A DNA stretch of 64,000 nucleotides, from NCBI RefSeq assembly GCF_039534165.1, contig NZ_BAAAUX010000014.1, positions 620,001 through 684,000 of the forward strand, read 5' to 3'. Positions 26,126 through 33,922 of the stretch are shown piece after piece (positions within the stretch are counted from its first letter, which is position 1; each line of letters starts with the position of its first letter). The notes under the pieces are model-generated. The model ran no database searches and had not been told where the DNA came from. It saw only the letters and a program-made list of their open reading frames with translations. The stretch is from Saccharopolyspora_D taberi (GTDB lineage: Bacteria > Actinomycetota > Actinomycetes > Mycobacteriales > Pseudonocardiaceae). Position numbers and translations under genes: made by a program.

Positions 26126-27600
26126 TCGAACTCCCATGGTGCGACAGGAAAAACGTGTCCTTCGTGCTTGAGCGCGGGACTGAACCGAGGATCGGACGCC
26201 AGTGCGCGCAGGTCCGTGCACACTGGCGTCCGACCGGCGACGTATCCGTCCTCTGTGAACAGGACCTCTCGATTGGACCGCGTCCGGGGAATCAAACCCG
26301 CGGCGGAGTACAGCGAGGAGTCGACCCGCGCACCCTCCCCTCTCGTCAGCCTGCCCAGCAACGCGGCCAGCACACCCTGCGCGCAGACCAGCCCACCGAG
26401 GACGTCGGTCAACGTCATCAGCGACGGCGAACGCCCCAGCGCAGCGGCCACGCCGCTGTGCGCCTGCACCAGGAAGTCGGTGCCCAAGGGCGGGGCGTCG
26501 CCGAACTCGTCACCCCAGCCGGACGCCCACGCGTAGACCAAGCCCGGGTTGACGCGGGCAAGATCCTCCGCGTCGAGCCCGAGCTGCGCGGCCTTGCCCG
26601 GTGCCCAGTTGTGCAGGAAGACGTCGGCGTCGGCGATCAGCTCGCGCACCTCGCCGGGCGCGGTCTTCAGATCCACCTCCACAACGCGTTTCCCCGCGTT
26701 GAGGGCGCTGAAACGGGCCGAGCAGTCCCCGGCCATCGGCGGGATCCCCCGCATCGGGTCGCCGCCCGGCGGCTCGATCCGCACGACGTCGGCACCCAGC
26801 AGGCTGAGAACGTGCCCGGCCATCGGCCCCTGGACGCGGCGCGTCGACTCGACGACCGTCAGCCCCTCCAACGGCAGGCGCAGCGGAGCAACGCGAGCAG
26901 GAGTGCCAGCCGTGCCCAGCTTCGTGAGCTTCCACGGCGAGACCCGAGTCGGATGCTCGGTGTCCTCCCGAACGCGCAGCACGCTGACCCCGGCATTCCG
27001 CGCCGCCTCGGCGATCGCGCCGAAATCACGGGCGCCGACCGCCGCCCGCAACGATTCCGGCAGAGCGCACGCAGCGGTCGCGAACCGCTGCTGGAAGGGT
27101 CGCCAACCTCGTCGCACCGCACCGGGATCGGCCTCCAGCGAAGTCCAGAACCGCAGCCAGTCCATGGCGTCCAGGGTTTCCATCTCGAACCGGACGTCGT
27201 CCGCCGACCGCAGATCCGGCGTCCCCGGCGCGTGGTCCTCCTCCGGGTCGTCCGCGGTGGCAGCGGCCAGGTACTGCGACAGCGAGATCAGCGCCGCCTG
27301 CGCCACCGACGTCCGGACCCGGGCGACCGCGAGACCCCGGGCACGCCCGATGCCTGCGGCGAGAACACCCTGCGCGGCAAGCACTCCGGCGGTCGCCGAC
27401 GCGTAGTCGACGGCGAGCGCCGCCGGTCGGCCGCCGGCGCGGCCGTGGACGTGCATGATCCCGCACGCCGCCTGCACGCTCGTCTCGTCCGCCAGCGGCA
27501 GGCCGACCGGCCCCGCCCAGTCGATCTCCCAACCGACCGCCGGAACCTCCTCCAGCAGAGCCAGGTTCCGCGCCGCCACGGCGGTCGCGACCGCGGTCAT
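26122..27600 (-). CDS. CaiB/BaiF-type CoA-transferase with extra N-terminal domain
   Basis: 492 aa. The C-terminal half (about residue 250 on) is a class III CoA-transferase: GLTVVESTRRVQGPMAGHVL, LLGADVVRIEPPGGDPMRG, and the probable catalytic aspartate in PPLGTDFLVQAHSG. The N-terminal half (from PAVGWEIDWAGPVGLPLA) resembles a second, degenerate copy of the same family followed by a linker. ATG at 27600 overlaps the methyltransferase stop by four bases. It may move CoA onto or off a pathway acid made by the neighbouring ligases; the donor and acceptor are unknown. Confidence 0.8.
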   Translation of the reverse strand: MTAVATAVAARNLALLEEVPAVGWEIDWAGPVGLPLADETSVQAACGIMHVHGRAGGRPAALAVDYASATAGVLAAQGVLAAGIGRARGLAVARVRTSVAQAALISLSQYLAAATADDPEEDHAPGTPDLRSADDVRFEMETLDAMDWLRFWTSLEADPGAVRRGWRPFQQRFATAACALPESLRAAVGARDFGAIAEAARNAGVSVLRVREDTEHPTRVSPWKLTKLGTAGTPARVAPLRLPLEGLTVVESTRRVQGPMAGHVLSLLGADVVRIEPPGGDPMRGIPPMAGDCSARFSALNAGKRVVEVDLKTAPGEVRELIADADVFLHNWAPGKAAQLGLDAEDLARVNPGLVYAWASGWGDEFGDAPPLGTDFLVQAHSGVAAALGRSPSLMTLTDVLGGLVCAQGVLAALLGRLTRGEGARVDSSLYSAAGLIPRTRSNREVLFTEDGYVAGRTPVCTDLRALASDPRFSPALKHEGHVFPVAPWEFE

Positions 27601-28382
27601 CGCTTCGCCCTCTTCCCCTGCACCGAGTACATGACGCTGGAGCAGGCCCGGAACGACGGATCGCGCATGATCTCCCGGAGCTCGTCGAGCTCCCGGTCGG
27701 TCATGCCCGCCGCGACGAGCCTGTCCCGCAGGTGGAACGTGTGGTGCACCAGCTGTTCGAGGTCCGCGCTGCCGGGGCTGCGCAGCTGGACGAACGGCTG
27801 CGGATCGACCTCGACCAGCCCGGCCTCGCACATCGCGGCGCCGACCCGCCTGCCCCAGGCGGGATCGACGCCGCCCTCGGCCATCACCTCCGCCTTCGCC
27901 GCCAGGAACCGCTCGTAGAGCTGCCGGGACCGGTCGTCGGGGGTGATCAGCGGCGGCTCGTAGGAGGTGTCGAACTCGTCGATCTGGAGCGTGCCGCCCG
28001 GCCGGAGCGCGCGGGCCAGCTTGGCCAGCACCTCCTGGCGGCGCGGCAGGTGCCGCAGCACCAGCCGGGCCACCACCAGGTCGAACCCGGCCTCCGGCAG
28101 CGGATCGGCGACCACGTCGTGGCGCAGCACGGTCAGGCCCGGCCGGTCCGGGATCCGGTGCGGCTTGATGTCGGTGGCCAGCACGGTGCCGGTGGGCGCC
28201 ACCCGGTCCGCGAGCCACCCGGCGATGCTGCCGCCGCCCGCGCCGATCTCCAGGCAGTCCCAGCCGTCGGTGACGCCGGTCGAGACCAGCCGGGTGATGC
28301 TCATCGGGTCGTGCGCGGCGGTCAGGAACCGGTGCTGGTCCCGGCTGTGCGCGCTGTCGTTGTCGAAGACGTAGCCGGTCAC
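27597..28382 (-). CDS. Class I SAM-dependent methyltransferase
   Basis: 261 aa, GTG start overlapping the upstream ligase stop by four bases. Motif I is CLEIGAGGGSIAGWLADRV (about residue 40), motif II DIKPHRIPDRPGL, motif III FDLVVARLVLRHLPRRQEVL and ALRPGGTLQIDEFDTSY. It resembles small-molecule C/O/N-methyltransferases of natural-product clusters. The acceptor is not predictable. Confidence 0.85.
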   Translation of the reverse strand: MTGYVFDNDSAHSRDQHRFLTAAHDPMSITRLVSTGVTDGWDCLEIGAGGGSIAGWLADRVAPTGTVLATDIKPHRIPDRPGLTVLRHDVVADPLPEAGFDLVVARLVLRHLPRRQEVLAKLARALRPGGTLQIDEFDTSYEPPLITPDDRSRQLYERFLAAKAEVMAEGGVDPAWGRRVGAAMCEAGLVEVDPQPFVQLRSPGSADLEQLVHHTFHLRDRLVAAGMTDRELDELREIMRDPSFRACSSVMYSVQGKRAKR

Positions 28383-29968
28383 GTCCACCGGCCCGTTCCG
28401 GAGGTGTCGGTGCGCCCGGTCAGCTGCTCCAGCAGGGCGTAGCGGCGCACCTTGCCGGTGCCCGTGCGCGGGACCTCCGACCAGGTGAGCCCGACCGGGT
28501 CCTGCAGGAGCGGCAGGTCGCGGGTGGCGCGGCGCCAGGCCGCGTGGTCGAGCGAGCCGTCCTCGGTCACCACCACCGGCAGCGGCGGGACGCCGGGGCA
28601 GCCCAGGACCACGCACTCGTCGGCGGCGGCGAGCCGGTCCTCCAGCACGTCCTCGAGTTCCAGGCAGCTCAGGTCGGTGATCCGGTCGACCTCGCGGTCG
28701 AGCAGGTGCACGCTGCCGTCCCGGTTGCGCAGGCCGAGGTCGCCGGTGTTCCACCACTTGCCCACCCGTTTGGCCTCGTAGCGCTCGTGCTCGCCGACGT
28801 AGTCCAGGCACAGCGCCGCGGTCCGGGTCAGGATCAGCCCGGTCTGCCCGCGCCGGACCGGCCGCAGCGTGTCCGGGTCCACCACCCGCAGACGGGTCTT
28901 GACCGGGACCGGCCTGCCCAGGTTGCGGGTGTCGGGCTTGCGGCTGTACTTCGAGTGCAGCGAACGGCGGGTGTGGAACCGGAACGTCAGCGGACCGGTC
29001 TCGGTCTGCCCCCACCCCTGCATCCACAGTGGACTCCTGCGGCGGGAGGCGGTGAGGTACGCGCGGATCGTGGGCGGGTGCATCGCGTCGTAGGTGCTGA
29101 TGAACAGGCGCGCCCGGCGGAACGGGTTGTCCAGCCGCTCGGTCAGCGGCTGGAGGCGGACGAAGGTCGCGGGCAGCGCCTCGACCACCGTCGGGGGGTG
29201 GGCCCGCAGCAGCGGGTCCGCCCGGTCCGGGTCCTGGTGGGTGAGGAAGGTGATCCGCCGCGGTGCCAGGCACATCACGCTCGCCGTCCAGCAGAACGTC
29301 CGGCCGTGCGCGTAGGAGCTCGCGTTGAGCAGGGTGTCGTCGGTCCGGACGCCGATGCGCGGCACCCGGTTGGTCTCGAACCGCGCGAGCTTGTCGATGA
29401 TGGTCCGGGTCGAGTGCACGACGAGCTTGGGCACCCCGGTCGTCCCGGACGTGTGGTGGATGATCAGCGGCGCGTAGTCGGCGCGCCGGTGCGGCGCGGG
29501 CACGGGGCCGCCGCGGACGTCGTCCATCGTCAGCGCGCCCGGCGCGCTCCCGTCGAGCGCGAGCACCCGGCGGGCGAACGACCCGAGGTCCGCGCCTTCG
29601 ACCCGGCCGCGTTCGAGCACCCCGACGTCGGTGACCAGCACGGCCGGTTCCAGCCGCTTGAGCAGCACCTCCAGCGTCTCGGCGGACAGGTGCGCGGACA
29701 GCTGCGCCGGGACCGCGCCCACCCGCACCGCCGCGCAGGCGAGCAGGTCGTAGTCCCAGTGGTTGGCCTTGACGATCGCCACCCGGTCGCCGGGCCTGGT
29801 CCCGGCGGCGGCGAGCCATCCGGCCGCGTCCCGGACCAGCGCGGCCAGCTCCGCCACCCCGTACTCGACACCGCCGTCCGGCGCGATGTCGAAGGGCCGG
29901 TCCAGGTGCACGGTCGTCCCGCTGCCTGCGCACTCGTCGAACAGGACACCCATGTCATGCGGTTTCAC
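28379..29968 (-). CDS. Class I adenylate-forming enzyme (AMP-binding)
   Basis: 529 aa. The P-loop is HHTSGTTGVPKLVVHSTR (about residue 170), A5-type WGQTETGPLTF (about 325), the ATP aspartate in NTGDLGLRNRDGS (about 425), and the catalytic lysine in TGTGKVRRYALL near the end. The GTG start at 29968 has GAGGG seven bases upstream. It begins a four-gene block (this ligase, methyltransferase, CoA-transferase, second ligase) joined by four-base overlaps. The two ligases in this locus are distinct in sequence and probably activate different acids. Confidence 0.88.
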   Translation of the reverse strand: MKPHDMGVLFDECAGSGTTVHLDRPFDIAPDGGVEYGVAELAALVRDAAGWLAAAGTRPGDRVAIVKANHWDYDLLACAAVRVGAVPAQLSAHLSAETLEVLLKRLEPAVLVTDVGVLERGRVEGADLGSFARRVLALDGSAPGALTMDDVRGGPVPAPHRRADYAPLIIHHTSGTTGVPKLVVHSTRTIIDKLARFETNRVPRIGVRTDDTLLNASSYAHGRTFCWTASVMCLAPRRITFLTHQDPDRADPLLRAHPPTVVEALPATFVRLQPLTERLDNPFRRARLFISTYDAMHPPTIRAYLTASRRRSPLWMQGWGQTETGPLTFRFHTRRSLHSKYSRKPDTRNLGRPVPVKTRLRVVDPDTLRPVRRGQTGLILTRTAALCLDYVGEHERYEAKRVGKWWNTGDLGLRNRDGSVHLLDREVDRITDLSCLELEDVLEDRLAAADECVVLGCPGVPPLPVVVTEDGSLDHAAWRRATRDLPLLQDPVGLTWSEVPRTGTGKVRRYALLEQLTGRTDTSGTGRWT

Positions 29969-30046
29969 GTGTTTTCCCTCAGGTTGTTGAACTCGGTTTG
30001 CCTGGGTGGTCGGGGGCGGAACCTCAGACGCCGCCTCGCTGCGGGA

Positions 30047-30069
30047 CCGAAGCGGTCCTGCCGCTTCGG
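30047..30069. terminator. Perfect 9-bp-stem hairpin in the intra-cluster gap
   Basis: CCGAAGCGG and CCGCTTCGG flank a five-base loop, in the 231-bp space between the FAD oxidoreductase stop and the ligase start. No clear T-run follows on either strand. It shares the AAGCGG/CCGCTT core with the second hairpin at 30150. Confidence 0.5.
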
Positions 30070-30149
30070 AAGTCCAATACGACGGAAAAAGCTGTCCTCG
30101 CGAGACGACGCCTGAGAACCCGCGCGTGGTCCTCTTGCGTGCGTGGGCT

Positions 30150-30166
30150 AAGCGGCTTCGCCGCTT
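30150..30166 (-). terminator. 7-bp-stem hairpin after the FAD oxidoreductase gene
   Basis: AAGCGGC-TTC-GCCGCTT lies 34 bases past the oxidoreductase stop. With the hairpin at 30047 it may partly terminate transcription and split the minus arm into two expression blocks. Confidence 0.45.
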
Positions 30167-30199
30167 GAGGACGATGGTTCGGTTGGGCGGCTGCGGGAG

Positions 30200-31534
30200 C
30201 TACGCGGCCACCCGCCGGGACCGCAGCCGGGCGAGGGTCCGGGACGCCGCCAGCGCGCCCGATCGGACAGCACCCTCGCTCGCCGGCCGCACCATCACCC
30301 AGTCGCCCGCGTAGTCGACCGGGCCCGGATCGCGGTTCATGAACGCGGACCGGTGCTGCAACGCCTCCGGGGTCGCCTCGGGAAGGCCGTGGCGGAAGCT
30401 GTGCACGAAGTTGCCCACGTTCGCCTCGGCGAGACCCGGCAGGTACTGCCGGGCCGCACCGGTCAGCCACCTGATGACGTCCTCGCGTGGTGCGTCCAGC
30501 AGCGTGGGCACGCTGCGGGCGTTCGCGAGCAGGCTCAGCAGGCCCCGGCCTTCGGGCGCGCGGCCGGGGTGCTTGGCGTGGTCGACCACGATCCCCGACA
30601 GCATGTCGTCCTCGGCCTCCGGGGTGAGCAGGATGTAGAGCGGCTTGGCCGACTCCGGCACCAGCGGGCGGTCCAGCAGGCAGCTGACCTTCAGCACCGG
30701 CGTGAACGTGGACGCCCGCAGGAACGCGAGCTCCCGCCCGGGCGGGTTGCCGTGCAGCCGCGCGGCCACCGGCGCAGGCACGCACAGCAGCACCGACCGG
30801 GCCGTCACCGCCCTGCCGTCGACCACCAGCCGGGCGGTCTCGCCCGCCGAGACGACCTCCTGCACCGCGGCGCCGGTGACCACGTCCAGGTCCTCGGCGA
30901 GGCTCAGCGCGAGCGAGTCCATGCCCTCGCTGTAGGTGCGCCAGCAGCCGGTGTCGCCGACCGCGAGCAGCAGGCTCACCATCGACGCGGCGGTGGAGCG
31001 CTCGGTGTCCCAGCCGAAGAAGCACCCCGCCAGCGGCTGGAACAGGTAGTCGTGCAGATCGGGGTGGTAGCTGCGGGCGAACTCGGCGATCGTCCGCGAC
31101 CCCAGCGGGGTCGACTCCGGGCGGTCCGGGTCGAACTCGCCCTTGCGGCCGGAGGCCCACGCCATGAACCGCGCCAGGTCCAGCCTGGCCCTGGGCGACA
31201 GCCCGGCACCGGTGAGCACGCCGGTGCGCTCGGCGATGCCGGGGTGCGCCCGGCCGCGGCGCCACACGCCGATCGACTTGCCGATCAGCGGGATCTCGTC
31301 GGCCGTCATCCGCTGCCTGCGCAGCAGCTCCCAGGTCGCCCGGTAGCCGCGCAGCGAGATCTGCTCCGCGCCCTGGTCGATGGTGTAGCCCTCGTGCCGG
31401 AAGCTGGACATCCGCCCGCCGACCCGGGGCTCGACCTCGAACACCCGCACGTCCAGCCCGGCCCGGGTCAGCTCGTGCGCCGCGGTCAGCCCGGCGATCC
31501 CGGCACCTACCACGGCCACGTCGAGATCGGTCAT
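30200..31534 (-). CDS. FAD-dependent oxidoreductase, protoporphyrinogen oxidase/amine oxidase-like
   Basis: 444 aa. The N-terminal dinucleotide fold is DVAVVGAGIAGLTAAHELTRAG, followed by FEVEPRVGGRMSSF, the second FAD contact; the C-terminal FAD-closing motif is VDYAGDWVMVRPASEGAVRSG. The middle section (FARSYHPDLHDYLFQPLAGCFFGW) resembles the protoporphyrinogen oxidase/phytoene desaturase group. It overlaps the UbiA gene stop by four bases, so the two act in one pathway; oxidation or desaturation of a prenylated or cyclic intermediate is a reasonable guess. Confidence 0.85.
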   Translation of the reverse strand: MTDLDVAVVGAGIAGLTAAHELTRAGLDVRVFEVEPRVGGRMSSFRHEGYTIDQGAEQISLRGYRATWELLRRQRMTADEIPLIGKSIGVWRRGRAHPGIAERTGVLTGAGLSPRARLDLARFMAWASGRKGEFDPDRPESTPLGSRTIAEFARSYHPDLHDYLFQPLAGCFFGWDTERSTAASMVSLLLAVGDTGCWRTYSEGMDSLALSLAEDLDVVTGAAVQEVVSAGETARLVVDGRAVTARSVLLCVPAPVAARLHGNPPGRELAFLRASTFTPVLKVSCLLDRPLVPESAKPLYILLTPEAEDDMLSGIVVDHAKHPGRAPEGRGLLSLLANARSVPTLLDAPREDVIRWLTGAARQYLPGLAEANVGNFVHSFRHGLPEATPEALQHRSAFMNRDPGPVDYAGDWVMVRPASEGAVRSGALAASRTLARLRSRRVAA

Positions 31535-32502
31535 GCCAGCACCCCGGCGAGGACGTTGGCCACGACCAGGAGCGCGGTCGTGGTGCGGTGCACGGAGAAA
31601 CCGAGCTTGCGGGCGCGCATGATGTCGCCGTAGCGGAACCCGAGCAGGAACTGCCGGGTCCGCAGCGCGGCGGCGGGCAGCATCAGGACCGCGAACCACC
31701 AGGGCGCGACGCCCGCGAGCGACGCCGCCAGCGCGATCACGTACTCCGACGCCGACAGCGCGCCGATGAACACCGCATTGCCCCTTGGGGACACCAGCGA
31801 CGCCACGGTGGGCCGTCCCACGCTGCGGTCGCCCTCGATGTCGTTGGTGTTGGAGTACACCCCGAACATCAGCACACCGAGTCCGAACAGGACGGACTGG
31901 ACCAGCAGGAACCAGGAGAACTCCCCGGTGGCGAGCCCGAACGGCGACAGCACCAGCGACGCGCCGAGCGCGACCAGGAAGACCTCCTGGAAGCCGTGGT
32001 AGCTGAGCTTGAGCCCGTAGGAGTACTGCAACGCGAAGACGTAGGTCACCACGACGACCACGATCGTCCATGTAGGACGGTGCGGTGCCACGGCGACCGC
32101 GGCCGCCCACAGCACCGCGCCGACCCCGGCGGTGATCCAGCCGAACCACAGCGCCTCGCCCTGCGTGAGGGTTCCGGCGACCAGCGGCTTGCGGAGCTTC
32201 TTGCGGGTCGGGTCGTCCGGCCCGTAGTTGCGGAGGTCGCTGCCGTCCCGGAACCCGGTCAGGTCGTCGAACGCGACCAGGGCGACGATCGTGGAGATCG
32301 CGCCGAGCAGGAACAGCACGAGCATCGCGATGGTGCGGTTGTCCAGCCGCAGGACCGGGAAGGCCAGCGCGGACAGCACCACCAGGAAGCTGAGGTAGTA
32401 GTCGAAGACGTCGAGCTTGCCCAGTCGCGCATAGCTGCGGAGCTTGCTCTCCGGGCGCGCTGAAGTGGCCGGCAGCGTGCCGGCCTCGGTACCGCTGGTC
32501 AT
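31531..32502 (-). CDS. UbiA-family prenyltransferase
   Basis: 323 aa membrane enzyme with about eight to nine helices. The first allylic-diphosphate/Mg motif lies around VALVAFDDLTGFRDG (about residue 75) and the second is NTNDIEGDRSVGRPT (about 225), a clear DxxxD-type motif. YSYGLKLSYHGFQEVFL lies between. ATG at 32502 is preceded by AAGGAAG. UbiA proteins transfer a prenyl chain to an aromatic or other acceptor. No prenyl-diphosphate synthase is in the window, so the donor would come from primary metabolism. It sits between an aminotransferase and the FAD oxidoreductase. Confidence 0.87.
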   Translation of the reverse strand: MTSGTEAGTLPATSARPESKLRSYARLGKLDVFDYYLSFLVVLSALAFPVLRLDNRTIAMLVLFLLGAISTIVALVAFDDLTGFRDGSDLRNYGPDDPTRKKLRKPLVAGTLTQGEALWFGWITAGVGAVLWAAAVAVAPHRPTWTIVVVVVTYVFALQYSYGLKLSYHGFQEVFLVALGASLVLSPFGLATGEFSWFLLVQSVLFGLGVLMFGVYSNTNDIEGDRSVGRPTVASLVSPRGNAVFIGALSASEYVIALAASLAGVAPWWFAVLMLPAAALRTRQFLLGFRYGDIMRARKLGFSVHRTTTALLVVANVLAGVLA

Positions 32503-32555
32503 CACACTTCCTTCGTTTCCGGTCTTCGAAAGGTCAAAAGCGGGCGGTGCGGGCC

Positions 32556-33695
32556 TCAGGACGTCGGTGCCATCCGGAGGCGGGCGAACTCGCACACCGC
32601 GTCGGCGACGCGCTCGACCTCCGCGTCGGTGAGGTGCGGGTAGATCGGCAGCGCCAGGATGCGATCGCACGCGCGCTGCGCGTTCGGCCACTCGCCGCCG
32701 GGAGCGGCGTGCGGTGCGAACGCGGGCTGCTTGGGCAGCGGAGCCGGGTAGTACACGTGCGAGCCGATGCCGCGCGCGGCCAGGTGGTCGCGCAGTTCGT
32801 CGCGGCGCTCGGCCTGCAGCGAATACACGTAGTAGCACCGCCCTTCCCTGCCGGGCGGCGGCGGCACGATGCCGTCGTCGGCCAGCGGCTGGAAGCGGTT
32901 GGTGTAGTAGTCCGCGATCGCCGCGCGGCGTTCCAGCCTGGCAGGGAGCCCGCGCAGCCGGTGCAGCTGGAACGCCGCCTGGATCTCGTCGAACCGGCTG
33001 TTCTGGCCGACCAGGTGGTGCACGAACCGCTGCCTGCCGTCCTGCCCGTGGTTGCGCAGCATCCGGACGGTGCGGGCGATCCCGGGGTCGCGGGTCACCA
33101 CCGCGCCGCCCTCCCCCGGCATTCCGAACGACTTGACCTGCACGAAGGAGAACACCCCGGCCTCACCCCACAACCCGGCGGGAACGCCCTGCAGGGTCGC
33201 GCCCTGGGCCACCGCGGAGTCCTCCAGCAGCCGCACGCCCGCCTCGTCGGCCAGCTCCGCGAAGCGGGGCATGTCGGCCATGATCGAGAACATGTGCGCG
33301 GGCATGATCGCCTTGGTGCGCGGGGAGATCCGCCGCGCGGCCTGATCCGGATCCAGCACCATGTGCAGCGGGTGGACGTCGGCGAACACCGGAACCGCAC
33401 CGACGCGCAGCACCGACGACGCCAGCGGGGCGCAGCCGAACGCGGGCACCACCACCTCGTCCCCGGCGCCGATCCCCATCGCCCGCAGCACGAGCCCGAG
33501 CGCGGACGTGCCGCTGCCGCAGGCGATCACGTCCCGCGCTCCCAGCGAACGGCGCAGCGCCGTCTCGAAGTCCGCCGTCCGCTCGCCCAGGATGAACCGC
33601 TGGTCCCTGGACAGCCCGACCTCCTGGATCAGGTCGAGCAGCACCTCGCGGTCCTCGGCGAACAGGTCCGGCGGGAAGAACGGCAACTCACTCAT
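32556..33695 (-). CDS. DegT/DnrJ/EryC1/StrS-family PLP aminotransferase (second copy)
   Basis: 379 aa, PLP-dependent aminotransferase or dehydratase of the sugar/cyclitol type. Visible: ACGSGTSALGLVLRAMGIG (about residue 57), DEVVVPAFGCAPLASSVL, LLEDSAVAQGA (PLP aspartate), and FSFVQVKSFGMPGEGG (about 190) with the Schiff-base lysine. It has an ideal GGAGGT ribosome-binding site four bases before ATG 33695. It is a paralogue of the upstream aminotransferase: both have the unusual MPAHxFxxMADM segment. Its start region is the source unit of the 73-bp tandem repeat lying just upstream. Confidence 0.9.
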   Translation of the reverse strand: MSELPFFPPDLFAEDREVLLDLIQEVGLSRDQRFILGERTADFETALRRSLGARDVIACGSGTSALGLVLRAMGIGAGDEVVVPAFGCAPLASSVLRVGAVPVFADVHPLHMVLDPDQAARRISPRTKAIMPAHMFSIMADMPRFAELADEAGVRLLEDSAVAQGATLQGVPAGLWGEAGVFSFVQVKSFGMPGEGGAVVTRDPGIARTVRMLRNHGQDGRQRFVHHLVGQNSRFDEIQAAFQLHRLRGLPARLERRAAIADYYTNRFQPLADDGIVPPPPGREGRCYYVYSLQAERRDELRDHLAARGIGSHVYYPAPLPKQPAFAPHAAPGGEWPNAQRACDRILALPIYPHLTDAEVERVADAVCEFARLRMAPTS

Positions 33696-33913
33696 GCGGA
33701 CCTCCTGTGCTGTTGCGGGACACCCGCACCCGGTCGGCCCGCAAGAGCGGCGAGAGATGATCGCTCATGCGGACCTGCTGTGCTACTGCGGGACACCCGC
33801 ACCCGGTCGGCCCGCAAGAGCGGCGAGAGATGATCGCTCATGCGGACCTGCTGTGCTACTGCGGGACACCCGCACCCGGTCGGCCCGCACGAGCGGCGGA
33901 AATGATCGCTCAT
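33692..33913 (-). CDS. 73-aa repeat-encoded mini-ORF linking the two aminotransferase genes
   Basis: This frame starts with ATG 33913 inside the upstream aminotransferase stop (ATGA overlap), has GGAGGT four bases before it, and ends with a TGA that overlaps ATG 33695 of the next aminotransferase (again ATGA). It runs entirely through the 73-bp tandem array and begins MSDHFRRSC. The product has no recognisable fold and is probably not selected as a protein. Its role, if any, is to carry ribosomes across the array and keep the two aminotransferases coupled. Confidence 0.5.
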   Translation of the reverse strand: MSDHFRRSCGPTGCGCPAVAQQVRMSDHLSPLLRADRVRVSRSSTAGPHERSSLAALAGRPGAGVPQQHRRSA

Positions 33914-33922
33914 GCGGACCTC
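33694..33922. repeat. 73-bp direct tandem repeat, three units plus partial, each with RBS and start codon
   Basis: On the plus strand, ATGCGGACC begins at 33694, 33767, 33840 and 33912, spacings of 73, 73 and 72. Units are nearly identical: the inner two carry CTGCTGTGCTACTGCGGGA where the first has CTCCTGTGCTGTTGCGGGA, and the third lost one base near GGCGGAAATGATC. Read on the minus strand, each unit ends in a purine-rich (GG)AGGTCCGC followed by ATGAGCGATC or ATGAGTGAG, so the aminotransferase initiation site has been multiplied. The array is bounded by the two aminotransferase coding regions. Confidence 0.95.

Noticed and set aside
27597..29933. 778-residue open frame joining methyltransferase and upstream sequence
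   Set aside because: The N-terminal 500 residues are an out-of-frame reading of the ligase gene; the GTGA overlap at 28382 marks the real start.
33692..33922. CRISPR-like repeat array
   Set aside because: Units are directly adjacent with no spacers, 73 bp long, and no cas gene is present; it is a plain tandem duplication.
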